DNA of 64,000 bases, from contig CAMGYJ010000005.1 of the NCBI GenBank assembly GCA_946122785.1, forward strand, positions 87,972,547 to 88,036,546. Direction: 5' to 3'. Shown here in pieces: positions 19,244 through 30,086 of the stretch. Below the pieces are notes generated by a model. That model ran no database searches, was not told the DNA's origin, and was given only the letters and a program-made list of their open reading frames with translations. Position 1 is the stretch's first letter. The number at the start of each line of letters is the position of its first letter. The position numbers and the translations under genes were made by a program. Source of the stretch: Linum tenue (Eukaryota > Streptophyta > Magnoliopsida > Malpighiales > Linaceae).

Positions 19244-20206
19244 CTAGGGTTTCTTCAGTGTGATTGCCTTCTCAATTTTCATTTCTAGCTCTGTTGATAG
19301 CGTGACGGGTCTTTTCGCCAATGCCCGCTTGAGCTCCATGTTGGTGGTGGCTTCCATAAGGTGATGGGCGGCGGTTTCAGGGGTGAGGTCGCGCACGGCC
19401 ATTGCCACCCTGGACCATCTGGCGTAGAATGCTCGTAGGCTTTCTCCATCATTTTGCCTGATGTCTATCAGCGCCTTGAGGTGGAGAGGCCTTCTTTTTT
19501 GGGACGCGAATTTCGTTGTGAACAAGAGTATGAACTCCTCGAATGAGCGAATGATTCCGTTTGGGAGTCTGTTATACCAATCGAGGCATATTCCGGAGAA
19601 CGTTGATGGGAAGGTTCTGCATAGTGCCGCGTTGGAGTTTGTTTGGAGTTGCATCCGCAGGCAGAAGGTGCTTACATGGTCCTCGGGATCGATCGTCCCG
19701 TTATACGTTGGGAGGGCGGGTGGCATTCCGCTCAGGTGCTCCGCCATGATTTTCGCGCTTAGCAGTTGGTGGAGTGCTTTTCTGGGTGGGTTGGAGCGGT
19801 ATTGCGGGGATAGGTGTTGCTCCAGGAAGCTGAGGTCCGCCCTGCCTGGCAGGTCGACTTGTTGCGTTTCACACGCAGGAAATTCGGTCGGCGCTGGTTG
19901 TGGTAGCGGGGCGGTCCCTGACGCCTCTCCTGGCGCTTGTTGTGGCGCGCTCGGTGTCGCATCTATTGTCGTCGCCGCTTCTTTGCTCATCATGAGCGCT
20001 ATGACTTGGCTCATTTGTTTTTGCATGTCATCTATGACGTTGTTTTGCTTCGTCATTAACTGCCTCATTTCTTTGGCTGTCAGCTCGGGCTCCTCGTCTT
20101 CGATGAGCACCGCGTTGAGGTTGCTGGTTTCCGCGAACACCCTTGGGTTGGTCATTGCTTTGATGGGCGTTGCTTCGTCAGGTGAGTTGGGGTTATGTTC
20201 TGCCAT
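19244..20206 (-). CDS. gag: Tat Gag
   Basis: About 320 residues from the ATG at 20206, some 30 bp after the primer-binding site. An acidic N-terminal region is followed by a coiled-coil-like segment (LTAKEMRQLMTKQNNVID) and a Pro/Ala-rich linker. The capsid domain has ALPTYNGTIDPEDHVSTF, AALCRTFPSTFSG and DIRQNDGESLRAFYARW, all characteristic of Tat Gag. It ends at 19244. Confidence 0.87.
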   Translation of the reverse strand: MAEHNPNSPDEATPIKAMTNPRVFAETSNLNAVLIEDEEPELTAKEMRQLMTKQNNVIDDMQKQMSQVIALMMSKEAATTIDATPSAPQQAPGEASGTAPLPQPAPTEFPACETQQVDLPGRADLSFLEQHLSPQYRSNPPRKALHQLLSAKIMAEHLSGMPPALPTYNGTIDPEDHVSTFCLRMQLQTNSNAALCRTFPSTFSGICLDWYNRLPNGIIRSFEEFILLFTTKFASQKRRPLHLKALIDIRQNDGESLRAFYARWSRVAMAVRDLTPETAAHHLMEATTNMELKRALAKRPVTLSTELEMKIEKAITLKKP

Positions 20207-20234
20207 TGGTCGGTTTTCTTTTGCTTCTCTACTT

Positions 20235-20253
20235 GGCCCCACGGTGGGCGCCA
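20235..20253 (-). other. Primer-binding site of the Tat element
   Basis: Minus-strand TGGCGCCCACCGTGGGGCC lies two bases inside the 5' LTR, a PBS form seen in Tat-type elements. Confidence 0.7.
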
Positions 20254-20255
20254 AT

Positions 20256-20831
20256 TGTTTGAACCTAACTGAGTGTAGGAGTGAGGTTCGGGGAAGAAGG
20301 AGGGTCAATGAGAGCAAGCAATAGGAATCGACTATAAGTCGAAGAACAAAGATAAGGGAGAACGAGATTGAAAGAACAAAGTCTTAGAGAGAGAAGTTGA
20401 TAGTTGTAGAGATAGAGTCCAGAAAATGCGATCCCCTCACCCACCGGAGTAAATGCCATATTTATTGGCTAAATGGTGGTGGGTGAATTACATGATGGTA
20501 CAATGACATGACCACTGACATGTCAGGGGTTTAGGCCACACCTCTACATAGGACAAGGAGGCTTATCTATGATTGTATCTAGGACTATGATGTGACCACT
20601 CCTCGGGAAATGTGGCATCGTTTTCTGCGGTTCCTTGGTCTGGTCAACGCTTGGCTCGGACGTCGTCGTTCCGCGCTTGATCTCTCCACCTGCGTATGTG
20701 GCCTCTGCCGCGCTCAAGGTCTTCGCGCTGGAGCACCTTTGGTCGCGTCGCGCCCTAACGAGCCTGGTAGCAGCGAGGGTGATGTTGGTGCACTTCCCTG
20801 GTGCGGCTAGGTGCGAGTCATATGCCCAACA
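20256..20831 (-). repeat. 5' LTR of the Tat element
   Basis: 576 bp with TG...CA ends (plus-strand TGTTTGAACC to GCCCAACA), followed by the CATAT duplication. Confidence 0.88.
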
Positions 20832-20836
20832 CATAT

Positions 20837-21511
20837 AATTAAAAAAAAAGTTGAAAATACATTTAGTTATATTTGGTATCAAATATTACTCTCAGTCTAC
20901 CTCATGAGTAATACATTGAAACAAACCTTATTTATTACGGACCATTGGATGAAAGCTAGAAAGAACGGACATGATTAACTTTATTAATTGACTAGGTGGA
21001 GGCGGTAGTCACCAAATCCTCTCCTCATCCCCAGATAGAAACGTGAGTGGCGTCATATAGAATTGATAGTTCCACATTTATTTTATTATTATTATCTCAA
21101 GTCAAATCGAACAAAAAAATAAAATAAAAAAGCATACAACGACTTGTGAAAAAACTATAGCGCCAACCGTTAAGAATATTGATGCCCCAAGCCGCCAACG
21201 ATAATATTGTAATGACGCGCAAGATCCTTGGGATTTGGTCGGTACTGTAACCTTTCTTTTTTGCCAATTTGCTAATGGTCGGCATTGATTAATAGACACA
21301 AGTACAAACATAGTTTCTTTCGGTTAGAAGAAACAAAAAATCATTTAGGAAGAAAAAAAAAACAAAAACAAAAACTTGGATGGGGTGGGCAAAGTAAAAC
21401 ATAGAAGAGTCACTTAACTGGAATCAGCGTAGCGCAGCTGGAGTACTGCCTTTGTCTCGGCTAAACTCATATGCACTTTTATTCTTTTTACTTATCACGG
21501 AGAAGGATACT
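20837..21511. other. AT-rich spacer, no gene seen
   Basis: No supported open frame. TAGCGCAGCTGG at about 21430 matches a Pol III box A but has no tRNA around it. Confidence 0.45.
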
Positions 21512-23295
21512 ATGTCTAATTGTCTATCCTTAAAATGCCTATCCTTGGTTTTTTGACACCCCTTTTCAATTGGTCAATTTTTTCATTAATTATTGATAAG
21601 TGTTAATGAAGGTAGAAATAATAAATGTTTTATTATTAGATACAAATTATGCATTAAATACACCACATTAATTACTTGTTTTTTTTAAAAATTTAAACAT
21701 ATATAAAATACAATTCTCTCTCCCATTTTTATCTTTCTCACTCCTATCTCTGATTCTTCCTTTCCTAGTAGCCTCCGACCGCTAAGTTTCCTCCGACCAC
21801 CACACTTCGCCGGTAAAATCCCGCCGACAGACTCTCTCCGGTCACCTGCGAAAAAATACCACTGCACTAGGGGTGGGCATCCGGTTCGGTAAACCCGAAC
21901 CGAACCGAGCCGAAACCGATTAAACCCGAACCGAAACCGAATAGCATTAGTTCGGTTCGGAATTCGGAAGGCAAAACCCCACATTTCGGAAACCAGGGTA
22001 TGCACAACCGAACCCGAATTCCGATTAACCGACCGAAAAACCGAAAAAATAAAAAAAGGAGACCACAAACTAAACAAGCCCACTCACTTACATAGCCCAC
22101 CTAACGCCCAAAACCAACTGACTGCCCAGCCCAGCCCAACCTTTCTAAACCCTAACAACAACTATAGATTGCAGCCGATTCTCATATCTCCTGCAGTCTC
22201 CACCAACTCGATTCTCATCTTCTCTCTTCGCCATGAGTCCATCTTTTCTCTCCGCCCTAGGTCCCTCTCTTCCCTTCGAGGCTTCAACCTCACAAAAAAT
22301 CGAAAACAGAAGCGAAGGTCAGAAATCAGATCTCGCGATCCTCTCTCCCCATGCGAAACAAGATCTCCAAACTAACATGCAACTCAAATAGAAATAATAC
22401 CTTCGAATTTCCTCATAGTCAGAGTCGTTATCTGCAACATCGATCGGGACACAAGTAGAGGAAGATTTGCAGCAGCGGGTCGCGTTTCATCTTCATTCCT
22501 TCCCTTCTATTCTGCTTTTTTTTCCCTTCTTTCTCTGGGGCAATGGAAATTGTCCTGTGGGTTGGTTTTAATGGTGGCAGATGGGGTGGGTAGAAAAGGT
22601 AAGGAAGGTAGAGAGCTTGAGGGAGAAAAGTGGAGAAGGGGAAGAGAGAGAGAGAGAGAGAGAGAGGTAGAAAAGTGGGGGGAGGAAGAGTCAGAGGGAA
22701 ATAAATGGGTCTGTGGGTTTGGGGTCTATTGCCCAGCAGCACCAAAACGCGGCACATTAGCACTTGTCGGTTTAGGACAGAAAACCGAATCGAACCGAAT
22801 ATATTTCGGTTCGGACAAACCGAACCGAAATATAATTCGGTTCGAAATCGGTTTGCCCTGCAGGTGAAATCGGAATACCGGTAGTGCCCTATTCGGTTCG
22901 GTTCAAACTGAACCGACCGAATGCCCACCCCTACACTGCACTGATATGTTGTACCACTGTACTGGTATTTGTACCACTACACTGATACTCAGATATGACA
23001 TTGGGTACCAGTGCACTGATATCGCTACTAGTGTAGTGGTACAACGTATCAGTGCAGTGGTATTTTTTTTGCAGGTTGTCGGAGGGAGTCTGCCGATGGG
23101 GTTTTCACCGGAGAAGTGTGGCGGTCGGAGGCTGCTGAAAAAGGAAAAATCAGATACAGAGAGAGAATGTATTTAGTGTAGATTTTAATTTGAAAAAAAA
23201 TTAATATTGTGCATTTAATTCATAATGTGTATTAAATTCTATAATTGTATTTAATATTCCAGGAAGATGTCATTTTTCTAACCCCTAAGGGATTA
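21512..23295. mobile_element. Foldback element with about 340-bp arms, split by a hAT
   Basis: 21720-21867 and the complement of 22942-23175 align over nearly their whole length. Shared words include CAGCCTCCGACCGC, CACACTTC and AATACCACTGCACTGATA. The match continues outward through the AT-rich part to about 21512 and 23295. The uninterrupted element would be about 710 bp and almost entirely self-complementary. The centre is made of short words around GTACCACT and CAGTGCACTGATA. Its ends and target duplication are not sharply resolved. Confidence 0.7.
21868..22933. mobile_element. Non-autonomous hAT element B, 1066 bp
   Basis: Starts TAGGGGTGGGCATCCGGTTC and ends with its inverted counterpart CCGAATGCCCACCCCTA. 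It is flanked by a perfect 8-bp duplication CACTGCAC (21860-21867 and 22934-22941). The subterminal regions are rich in CGGTTCGG/CCGAACCG. The interior has no transposase. A (GA)n run lies near 22643-22664. Confidence 0.92.
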
Positions 23296-23630
23296 GCATG
23301 CTAACCGAACCCTTCTCACGCTCATTAAAATTTTGAGTCTAGGTTAGGACCCGGATTCTTTTTTACAAGTTCTCGATCGAGTACATACAAGACATTGTTA
23401 ATTTGTTGGGCCAATATCACAAGCAGAAAATACTCACTTTTATTGTTTGCGAGTTTTGATATCGATTATGAAGTTTTCAAGTTTAATTGATCCTAACTCA
23501 CATTGCTAGTGACAGTTGATATGAATCTACTTTGTCCTTTGCGGAGAGGTTGAATGTTTTTGGTAAGTCAAATATATATGAAGGATTGTACAATACAAAG
23601 AATAGGAGTTTCCACTAATTAGCACCTATG

Positions 23631-23690
23631 CATTTCTAGAAGTAATTAAGTATTTCTGGAAGTAATTAAGCATTTCTGGAAGTAATTAAG
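23631..23690. repeat. 20-bp tandem repeat, three copies
   Basis: CATTTCTGGAAGTAATTAAG and close variants at 23631, 23651 and 23671, with a partial fourth copy. Confidence 0.85.
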
Positions 23691-23744
23691 CATTTAAGCC
23701 AATCCTTGCTGTGCTAATTCGCAATTTTCAAAATATCACATTTA

Positions 23745-24326
23745 GGGAAATTACTACAATACCTTTAAGTTATTGTAACTTGATGTTTTAACCTCCTATA
23801 ACAGGTTTCACAAGTCGCATTACGTATAATACGATAGGAATTACGAAAAGGTTACGTAATGTGTTATCTTACGTAATAGTTGAAAAATGTCATTACGGAA
23901 ACCTTATGTAATAGACACTCATTTTACGTAATGAATATTGACCTTTCGTTACGTAATCTGTTAAATCATTACGGAAAGCTTACGTAATGCTTCTAATTTA
24001 ACTGTTACGTAAGAAATAACTATCATTTCGTAACCTTTACGTAATGAGCGTGTATATTATGTATCAATTTTAAAATGTCATTACGGAAGCCTTATGTAAT
24101 AGACGATGCTTTTACGTAATGAATATGTACCTAGCGTTACGTAAAATGATAAGTTGTTACGAAAACCTTCCGTAACGCTTCTAGTTTAACTGTTACGTAA
24201 CAGTAACAAACATTACGTAATTGTTACGCAATAAACATTAGATTTACACAATGCGACCTGTACAACATGTTATAGCCGGTCAAAAAGTTCAAGTTATAGT
24301 AACTTCAAAGTATGGTAGAAGATCCC
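23745..24326. mobile_element. Inverted-repeat element packed with TTACGTAA motifs
   Basis: The ends GGGAAATTACTACAATACCT and the complement of the right end GGGATCTTCTACCATACTTT start inverted repeats of about 80 bp with shared TATAACTTGA-like and GTCGCATT words. The interior is two copies of a 188-bp unit starting AATGTCATTACGGAA (23886 and 24074). It contains about 15 exact or near TTACGTAA/TTACGGAA sites. No clear target duplication and no coding capacity. Confidence 0.65.
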
Positions 24327-24435
24327 ACCGTTTAATAATAATGATAATATAAACATTATAGTTAAGAAACAGATCTAAAGAACTGGATGGCAGGGAGTCA
24401 TCTCATCTCATTCTCATTTCTCATCGCATGTTGAC

Positions 24436-25169
24436 TAGGGATGGCAACATTGACCAGCCCGCCGGATACCCATCCGAAACCCACTCAGATGGTGAGCATT
24501 TTACCCGTCCATCGTGGGTAAAGGGCGGATTCGGACATACCCGAAATCCGTGAGTAACGGGTAATGGGTGGCGATGGATCTTGTGGTATCCGCCCCGTCC
24601 CCGCCCGGCCCTCCGAAACGACGTCGTTTTGGACACTAAATATTAATATATAAACTAATTGAGGGTTAAAAAACCCTAATCTTCATTTGTGCAGTCGACC
24701 GTTGACCTTCCCTCTCCACTCTTCCTCTTCTAACTTCTTCCTATCCTCCCTCCCTATTCTAATCGGCTCCAACCACCCCTTCCCTCTCCACTCTTCCTCT
24801 TCTTCCTCTAGTCACTCCTCCATTCTTCTCCCTTCTTTTTCTTCCCCTCCTCCCTACGCTCTTGTAACTCTACGCCAGCATCACCAAAATCATGTAACTT
24901 CAAAATTGCGGCCGTATCTTCTATTACGCCCGCTCCAATCACTCCGATCTTCTCTTCCTCTTCTTCCCCAAAATCGGGCCTGCATCTCCAATCCTTGGTT
25001 TATGATCCGTGGGGATCCGTGGGTTACCCGAATCCGTCTGTTCACGGGGACGGTAGACAAAATCCCCCCGATCAACCTACATGGACGGGGACGGGGAAAT
25101 CCGTCAGTCTAGACGGGCGGGGATCGGGAGGTAGGTACCCGCCCCCGATCCGCCCCGTTGCCATGCCTA
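24436..25169. mobile_element. Non-autonomous hAT element C, 734 bp
   Basis: Left end TAGGGATGGCAACATTG, right end CGTTGCCATGCCTA, with a perfect 8-bp duplication ATGTTGAC (24428-24435 and 25170-25177). The interior is rich in CCCGCCCCGTCC-like words and has a CGAAACGACGTCGTTTTG palindrome near 24615. The internal frames are composition-driven. Confidence 0.9.
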
Positions 25170-25369
25170 ATGTTGACACTGCTTTCCTTTCCTTTCCGTC
25201 TTTCTTTTTGTTTTTCTATTTTATTTATTAATTAATTAAAATGAGGTGAGGGCCGCCAGGGAGTTGCGATCTTAACTTAATTACACAACAACAGAAAACG
25301 AGTAGAGTAGGGGGGAAAAGGAAAACATAATTAATGTTGGGGAGGCACCGGCCCCTGCAACCGCCCGCA

Positions 25370-25370
<1 letters not shown>

Positions 25371-25421
<51 letters not shown>
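25371..25421. repeat. (ATT)n microsatellite
   Basis: About 17 perfect ATT units upstream of the RING-H2 gene promoter. Confidence 0.95.
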
Positions 25422-25428
<7 letters not shown>

Positions 25429-26133
25429 AATGGGGTTGCAACATATTATAATAATATCCCACACTTCACTCCTTCCATCCAATCTGCATTTGTATTGTAT
25501 GTTCTACGACCCGTCTATAAAATCTGCATCACACAAGTCAATTATAGTGGTCAAAATTTGAACTCCATTAAACACTGTGAACCCCCAGATTAACTTCCAG
25601 CTAGCGGAGCGATAAGAAGGAAACGATTGCTCTGTGATATATAGATTTTATTGGCATTGACAAGCAAGCTCTCTCAAGAGCACACCGGGTCTGCACTGTA
25701 AGTAGTTATAAATAAACAAGAGCAGACCTGTAAAATTTGAATTTGCTAGTGTGCGTTTAGATGAAGTATTCTATGTATTACCAATCAGTTGAGTCACAGA
25801 TTCAACTGAAGAGGATGAAGAAAAATAGGCACATAGTATAACCAATCAGTTTATTACAAAATGAGGTGTTGACAGTTTTTTTTTTTTTTTGGTTAACAAA
25901 AGGGGAGGGAAGGTCAAGAGCATACTAAATGTAAACAATGTTAATGTATGTAGTGCCCACAAGTCAAGGAAGCGTGAGAGTTTGATTGTAAGCTTCGTCG
26001 GGTATTAGTTTATTTCAAAAGGAAAAAGGAATTGAATAATAAAACAGAGGAATTTATGATTGCAGATGATGAGTTGACTCTTTACCTAGCTAGCAAGGCA
26101 TTCCCCCCTTTACCTTTACCTTTCCCTTTTGTG

Positions 26134-26141
26134 TATATATA
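26134..26141 (+). promoter_or_regulatory. TATA box of the RING-H2 gene
   Basis: TATATATA in a pyrimidine-rich context, 200 bp upstream of the ATG. The implied 5' UTR holds a (GA)n run (26264-26287), common in plant leaders. Confidence 0.6.
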
Positions 26142-26341
26142 GCCAAGCCAAACCAATAGTAGAGCTTCAAATATCAGAAATCATCGTAAGTAAAGTTCCA
26201 TCTCCATATATACCCACTTCCAGAAAGAAGAAATTAAGCTATCTATCTCCACTAGCTACAGAGACAGAGAGAGAGAGAGAGAGAGAGGGGGAAAAAGAAA
26301 CAGAGAAGAAGACAAGGGAAGGGAAGGGAATTAGGGAAAAG

Positions 26342-26752
26342 ATGATCCCGGTAATGTACGGGGAGTCTCAACTGTGCGCGGCCACGGTGGTGTTGTACTG
26401 CAGCTGCATTCTGCTTCCGCTGCGCCAATTGAAGCAGAGGGTGGTGAGGCTCCTGTTCGGTTCCGATTGCTGGTACGGAAACGGGCCATTGGTGATCGAC
26501 AGCTGGGTGGCGGCCTGCAGCAGGATCAATGTGAGGCGGCTGCTGGCGGCGGAGGCTGCACCTTATGAGGAGGCGGAGGCGGAAGAGGCAATTAGCTGCT
26601 CCATCTGCTTGGGAGAGCTGAGGAAGGGAAGGGCGTGGCAGCTGAGAAGGTGCAATCACGCTTTTCATGTCAAGTGCATAGAGAGATGGGTGGAGCGGGC
26701 ACACTACACTTGCCCCCTTTGCCGCACACCCATCTTTGCCTCCCTCACCTGA
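26342..26752 (+). CDS. RING-H2 finger protein, probable E3 ubiquitin ligase
   Basis: 136 residues, single exon, ATG at 26342 (MIPVMYGESQ), stop TGA. Residues 11-27 are hydrophobic (CAATVVLYCSCILLPL), a likely membrane anchor or signal segment. The RING-H2 domain spans residues 86-127 with all eight zinc ligands: C86, C89, C104, H106, H109, C112, C124, C127. W116 sits at the E2-contact position and a Pro follows C124. The size and layout fit small plant RHA/BRH1-type ligases, which transfer ubiquitin from an E2 to a substrate; substrate unknown. A longer upstream frame is in the leader and was not used. A poly(A) signal follows. The most convincing intact host gene in the window. Confidence 0.9.
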   Translation: MIPVMYGESQLCAATVVLYCSCILLPLRQLKQRVVRLLFGSDCWYGNGPLVIDSWVAACSRINVRRLLAAEAAPYEEAEAEEAISCSICLGELRKGRAWQLRRCNHAFHVKCIERWVERAHYTCPLCRTPIFASLT

Positions 26753-26819
26753 CCTCCTTCCTTAATTAGCCCGCTCTTTTTTGAAGCAGATGGCAGCAAA
26801 GTTATGTTATAGAACTGAG

Positions 26820-26825
26820 AATAAA
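26820..26825 (+). terminator. Poly(A) signal of the RING-H2 gene
   Basis: AATAAA 68 bp after the stop codon, in AT-rich sequence. Confidence 0.55.
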
Positions 26826-27257
26826 TATTAAGGTTATAGCGACCACAGTAATTAGTGTGCTTATTAATTGTAAAATGACCTTTTCTTGAGCTGCCGATAT
26901 GTGAAATGACCCAAACCTTTATAGGTCACTTGAAATGTGGTCCTAAACGTATAGAAATCGCTCATTTCTCGATTTGATGTCCTGGGTGAAGACATCATGA
27001 ATAGTGCCAAAACTTTGATCCAGGTTTCCGGTACCCCGAGGGGTCGAAACATCGAATTTCTTGGGACTAGATTGAGTCTTTTGATTATGCAATTGATTGT
27101 TGTTAGTGGAGGTTGGAACGATTCGGCCTCCAAGGTGACGTCGTAGTTGGATTGGATATATCAAGGTAGAAGGTTGGTGGTTTGGTAGAAATAAGGTTTT
27201 AGGGTTTGAGAGGGGTAGAAGAATTGTTTCTAAAATTAAACACCAAACATAATTTAT
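26826..27257. other. Spacer, no gene seen
   Basis: No supported protein; minus-strand frames of 73-89 codons have no recognisable motif. Confidence 0.45.
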
Positions 27258-27267
27258 TTTTAAATTT

Positions 27268-28557
27268 GGTTAATACCCTAGTTTGGCTCTAAGTTTAGCG
27301 TGAGTGACAGCTCCGGCCTCATTTTTCAAATAAGACATTTACGGCCTACTTTTGAAATTATTGGACAAATTTGACCCGAAACTTGTGTTGACAGTTACTA
27401 TTAACGGTCAAACACTTATTCTGTTAGTGACTTAACAAACAACTACTGATGTGGCTGTGCCATGTCATTAAATGAAATATTTTTTAATTTTGTAATTCAA
27501 TTAATAATAAAAAATATAAAAAACCTCAAAACCCCCAACCCCCAAACCTCATACCCTAATCTCTTCCTCCCACCGCCTCCTTCCCACTGGTTCAACCCTT
27601 CTTCCTCTGCCGTAAGCAATAGGAGGATGAACTACCCCAACCTAATCAAGAAATACACAGACGGAACCGTGAAGCGCATATGCGACTTCCCGATTGTCCT
27701 ATGAGAATCTCCACCCGCCTCTACCTCCCCATAATAGACGAAGAGAAGAGGAAGCTGTCGGTCTTTGTGTACTTCCACGCCGGCGCATTCAAGGGTGAGA
27801 CATCATCGGGGTGGAACGAGCGGCTGCGGAAGAAGATCTGTGGTGGCAGGGCTTTTGGTTGGGACTGGTTCCTTCTTCCTCTTCTTCGTCTTCGACATGC
27901 ACTTCGGCGGCGAGGAATTTTCAACGGGCGGCGCCCAAATGGATTCTCTTCTCTTCTTCTTCCTTGTTCCTCCACCGCAGTCGCCATTCCCTCAGATTCC
28001 ACTCCGTCGTCGTCAAGATCGGTGGATTCGGGCCCGATTCAGGTTATGTTCGTCTTCTCCATCAGCCGAACGAACTGATGGTTGTTCGTCTTCTCCCTAA
28101 GACCGTTCTGGAGGAAACGCTAAGAAATGAGTTGGCGGTTAAAGACGACAACGAGTTCTGGGTAGAAGAAGGGTCGAGAGGAAGAGGAGTGAGAGTGGCG
28201 GTGGTCGTCGTCGGTGCCGACGATAGAAAAAGATTAGGGATTGTGATTTTTATTGCGTTTGGCCATGAGTTTCTTATTTCAATTTCTTATTTTTATTTTT
28301 CAAGTTTTTAAGAACTAAAAAGAACTAAAAAAAGAATAAAAATAAAAATGATATAGAAGTCACATTACTGCCATCTCAGCACAAGATGCTGAGTAATTGA
28401 CAGAATACATGTTTGACTGTTAATATTAACAGTCAACACAAGTTTCGGGCCAAATTTGTCCAAAAATTTCAAAAGTAGGCCGTAAATGTCTTATTTGAAA
28501 AATGAGGCCAGAACTGTCACTCACGCTAAACTTCGGGCCAAACTAGGGTATTAACCC
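27268..28557. mobile_element. Non-autonomous Mutator-like element (Pack-MULE candidate), 1290 bp
   Basis: Inverted repeats of about 160 bp: left GGTTAATACCCTAGTTTGGC, right complement GGGTTAATACCCTAGTTTGG. They share GCGTGAGTGACAG, GGCCTCATTTTTCAAATAAG and GACATTTACGGCCTACTTTT. The flanks are TTTTAAATTT on both sides (27258-27267 and 28558-28567), a 9-10-bp duplication as expected for Mutator-like elements. No transposase inside; the GC-richer interior looks like captured gene DNA. Confidence 0.85.
27627..27800 (+). pseudogene. Carboxylesterase (CXE)-like N-terminal gene fragment captured in the MULE
   Basis: Two adjacent pieces look like the start of plant CXE/HSR203-type alpha/beta-hydrolases. 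The first ends in YTDGTVKRI, like the family's YKDGTVER start. The second, in another frame, reads STRLYLP, then KLSVFVYFHAGAF, matching the family's ARLYLP and LPVLVYFHGGGF oxyanion-hole motif. About 20 residues seem deleted between them, and similarity ends after FKGE. The middle Gly of HGG is Ala here. Judged from remembered family motifs, so moderate certainty. Confidence 0.5.
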
Positions 28558-28830
28558 TTTTAAATTTCAATACTAAACCTAATTTATTTTTCAATTCAAA
28601 CTCTAAACCCTAAATTAGGGTTTGAATTAGTGAATTTAGTATTTGAATTATGAAGTAATTCAGGTTTATTGTTGAAATTTAAAAATAAGTTGGCTTGAAT
28701 TTAGAGTTCAGAGTGGTTTAATTAGGGCATAGAGTTTGAAAGTTTCTCCGGTAAGTTTTCCGACAACTTTTCGAAGAATGTAGATTTTAACAATTGTTAA
28801 GTTTTTTAGAAGTTGAGGGAGTTTAATAAT

Positions 28831-30086
28831 TAATATATATAAAACTGAAGTTAGGTTACTGTTGCCTAACATTTTACATTTTGATACCTCAAATTTAATT
28901 ATATCATAACTTAGTTACTATAATGTAAATTTTACATTTTGATACCCCAAATTTAACTTTAAAATAAAATTATTGCACAATTATGTTTTGGTATCTAACA
29001 TTATAGATTTTCGTACCTACAATTTTTTAAATTTACATATTGGTCCTATGTTTAGATTCCACTTGAATCCATGAATCCAATCCACCAATCCTTTTGAACC
29101 AATCCATGAATCCAATCCATCATAATATAAAAGTATAAATTAAGTTTGTACAATGTGTTGTATCACTCAATATCACTCAACCGTAGAAGAATATTCGACC
29201 ATTTTATATTTGTTCATTACGTGAAATATTAAATAAATGATAAAAGAGATACGACTCTAAAATATTGCAAGAGCGAATTTATAAACTCAATTAGTACATT
29301 TATCGGGTACTAAATAAACTTCTACTAACTACATGTAACAAAATATAGACATCTACATAAGCAAGTGTCAATAAATTGCTACGGTGAAAAGGACTGACTG
29401 TTTTATTGACAGGCAACTAAAAAGAATTGGTCAAAATCTTTCTATCATCTATTTCCTTTTCGTTTTATTTTTCACTCGCCTTCCATAACCCTTTCTTTCT
29501 TTCTTTCTTTGCCTTCTTCGTCTAACCCTAATTAGTATACTATTTTTATGTTATTTAATCACAAGTATGAATACACGACTCACCAACAGTCTAGAGGACT
29601 AATAATTGAGGTATGAACCACTAACTTTTTTCAGCTCAATGTCGAGCTCAATTAAAAATAAATATATATGGTATTACTTATTAGAAAGTATTCATTTTCC
29701 ACTATGGGATTTGATATATGTAGATATCTAGCTAAACATTTCATGTATATTTGTTGAAAATTCTACCCCCGGAGAAAAAGAAAAACTCTAGAGGGAAGCA
29801 AAAGGAATACAAACTTCTAAACCCATATATACGTCATCCATACCCTATCCATAATCAATGGGTCTACTTGGGTATAGGTAAATATCATTTACTAGCCAAA
29901 ATTTTCCAAAAAATTTAAATTGGATGTTGAGCGCCATATATCTCTTCTCATTCAATATTACTAACAAAACTTCTAACGAAAGATTAATTTTAGACTAATA
30001 ATACTAACAAAACACTATAACGAGCCACATAATACATGCCTATAGACCATCTTCGCCCCGCGACAATGCGCAGCATCTCCACCTAG
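28831..30086 (+). mobile_element. Possible decayed Helitron, 1.26 kb
   Basis: Position 28831 starts TAATATATATAAAACTGAAG, close to the TC-TATATATAAAAC 5' ends of plant Helitrons but lacking the TC. The other end has a GC-rich imperfect hairpin (GCCCCGCGACAATGCGCAGC) followed by a CTAG at 30083-30086 and then T, as Helitrons end. The interior is AT-rich with no RepHel. Both ends look degraded. Confidence 0.35.

Larger units (their letters stand above)
12963..20831 (-). mobile_element. Tat-lineage Ty3/Gypsy retrotransposon, deleted, with antisense gene
   Basis: TGTTTGAACC at 12963 and 20256 marks the two LTRs. The outer flanks are a perfect 5-bp duplication CATAT (12958-12962 and 20832-20836). 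The minus strand encodes Gag, a protease and an integrase; the plus strand between integrase and 3' LTR encodes a separate spliced protein, a layout known from the Tat lineage. RT and RNase H are missing, and the 3' LTR keeps only its outermost 154 bp. The copy is non-functional. Confidence 0.9.

Noticed and set aside
19461..20324. 287-codon plus-strand frame opposite Tat Gag
   Set aside because: Shadow of Gag in GC-rich sequence; unlike the 13791-16307 antisense gene it has no motifs, promoter or introns.
21430..21470. Possible tRNA or SINE: TAGCGCAGCTGG matches a Pol III box A
   Set aside because: No box B at the right distance, no acceptor-stem pairing and no repeat partner in the window.
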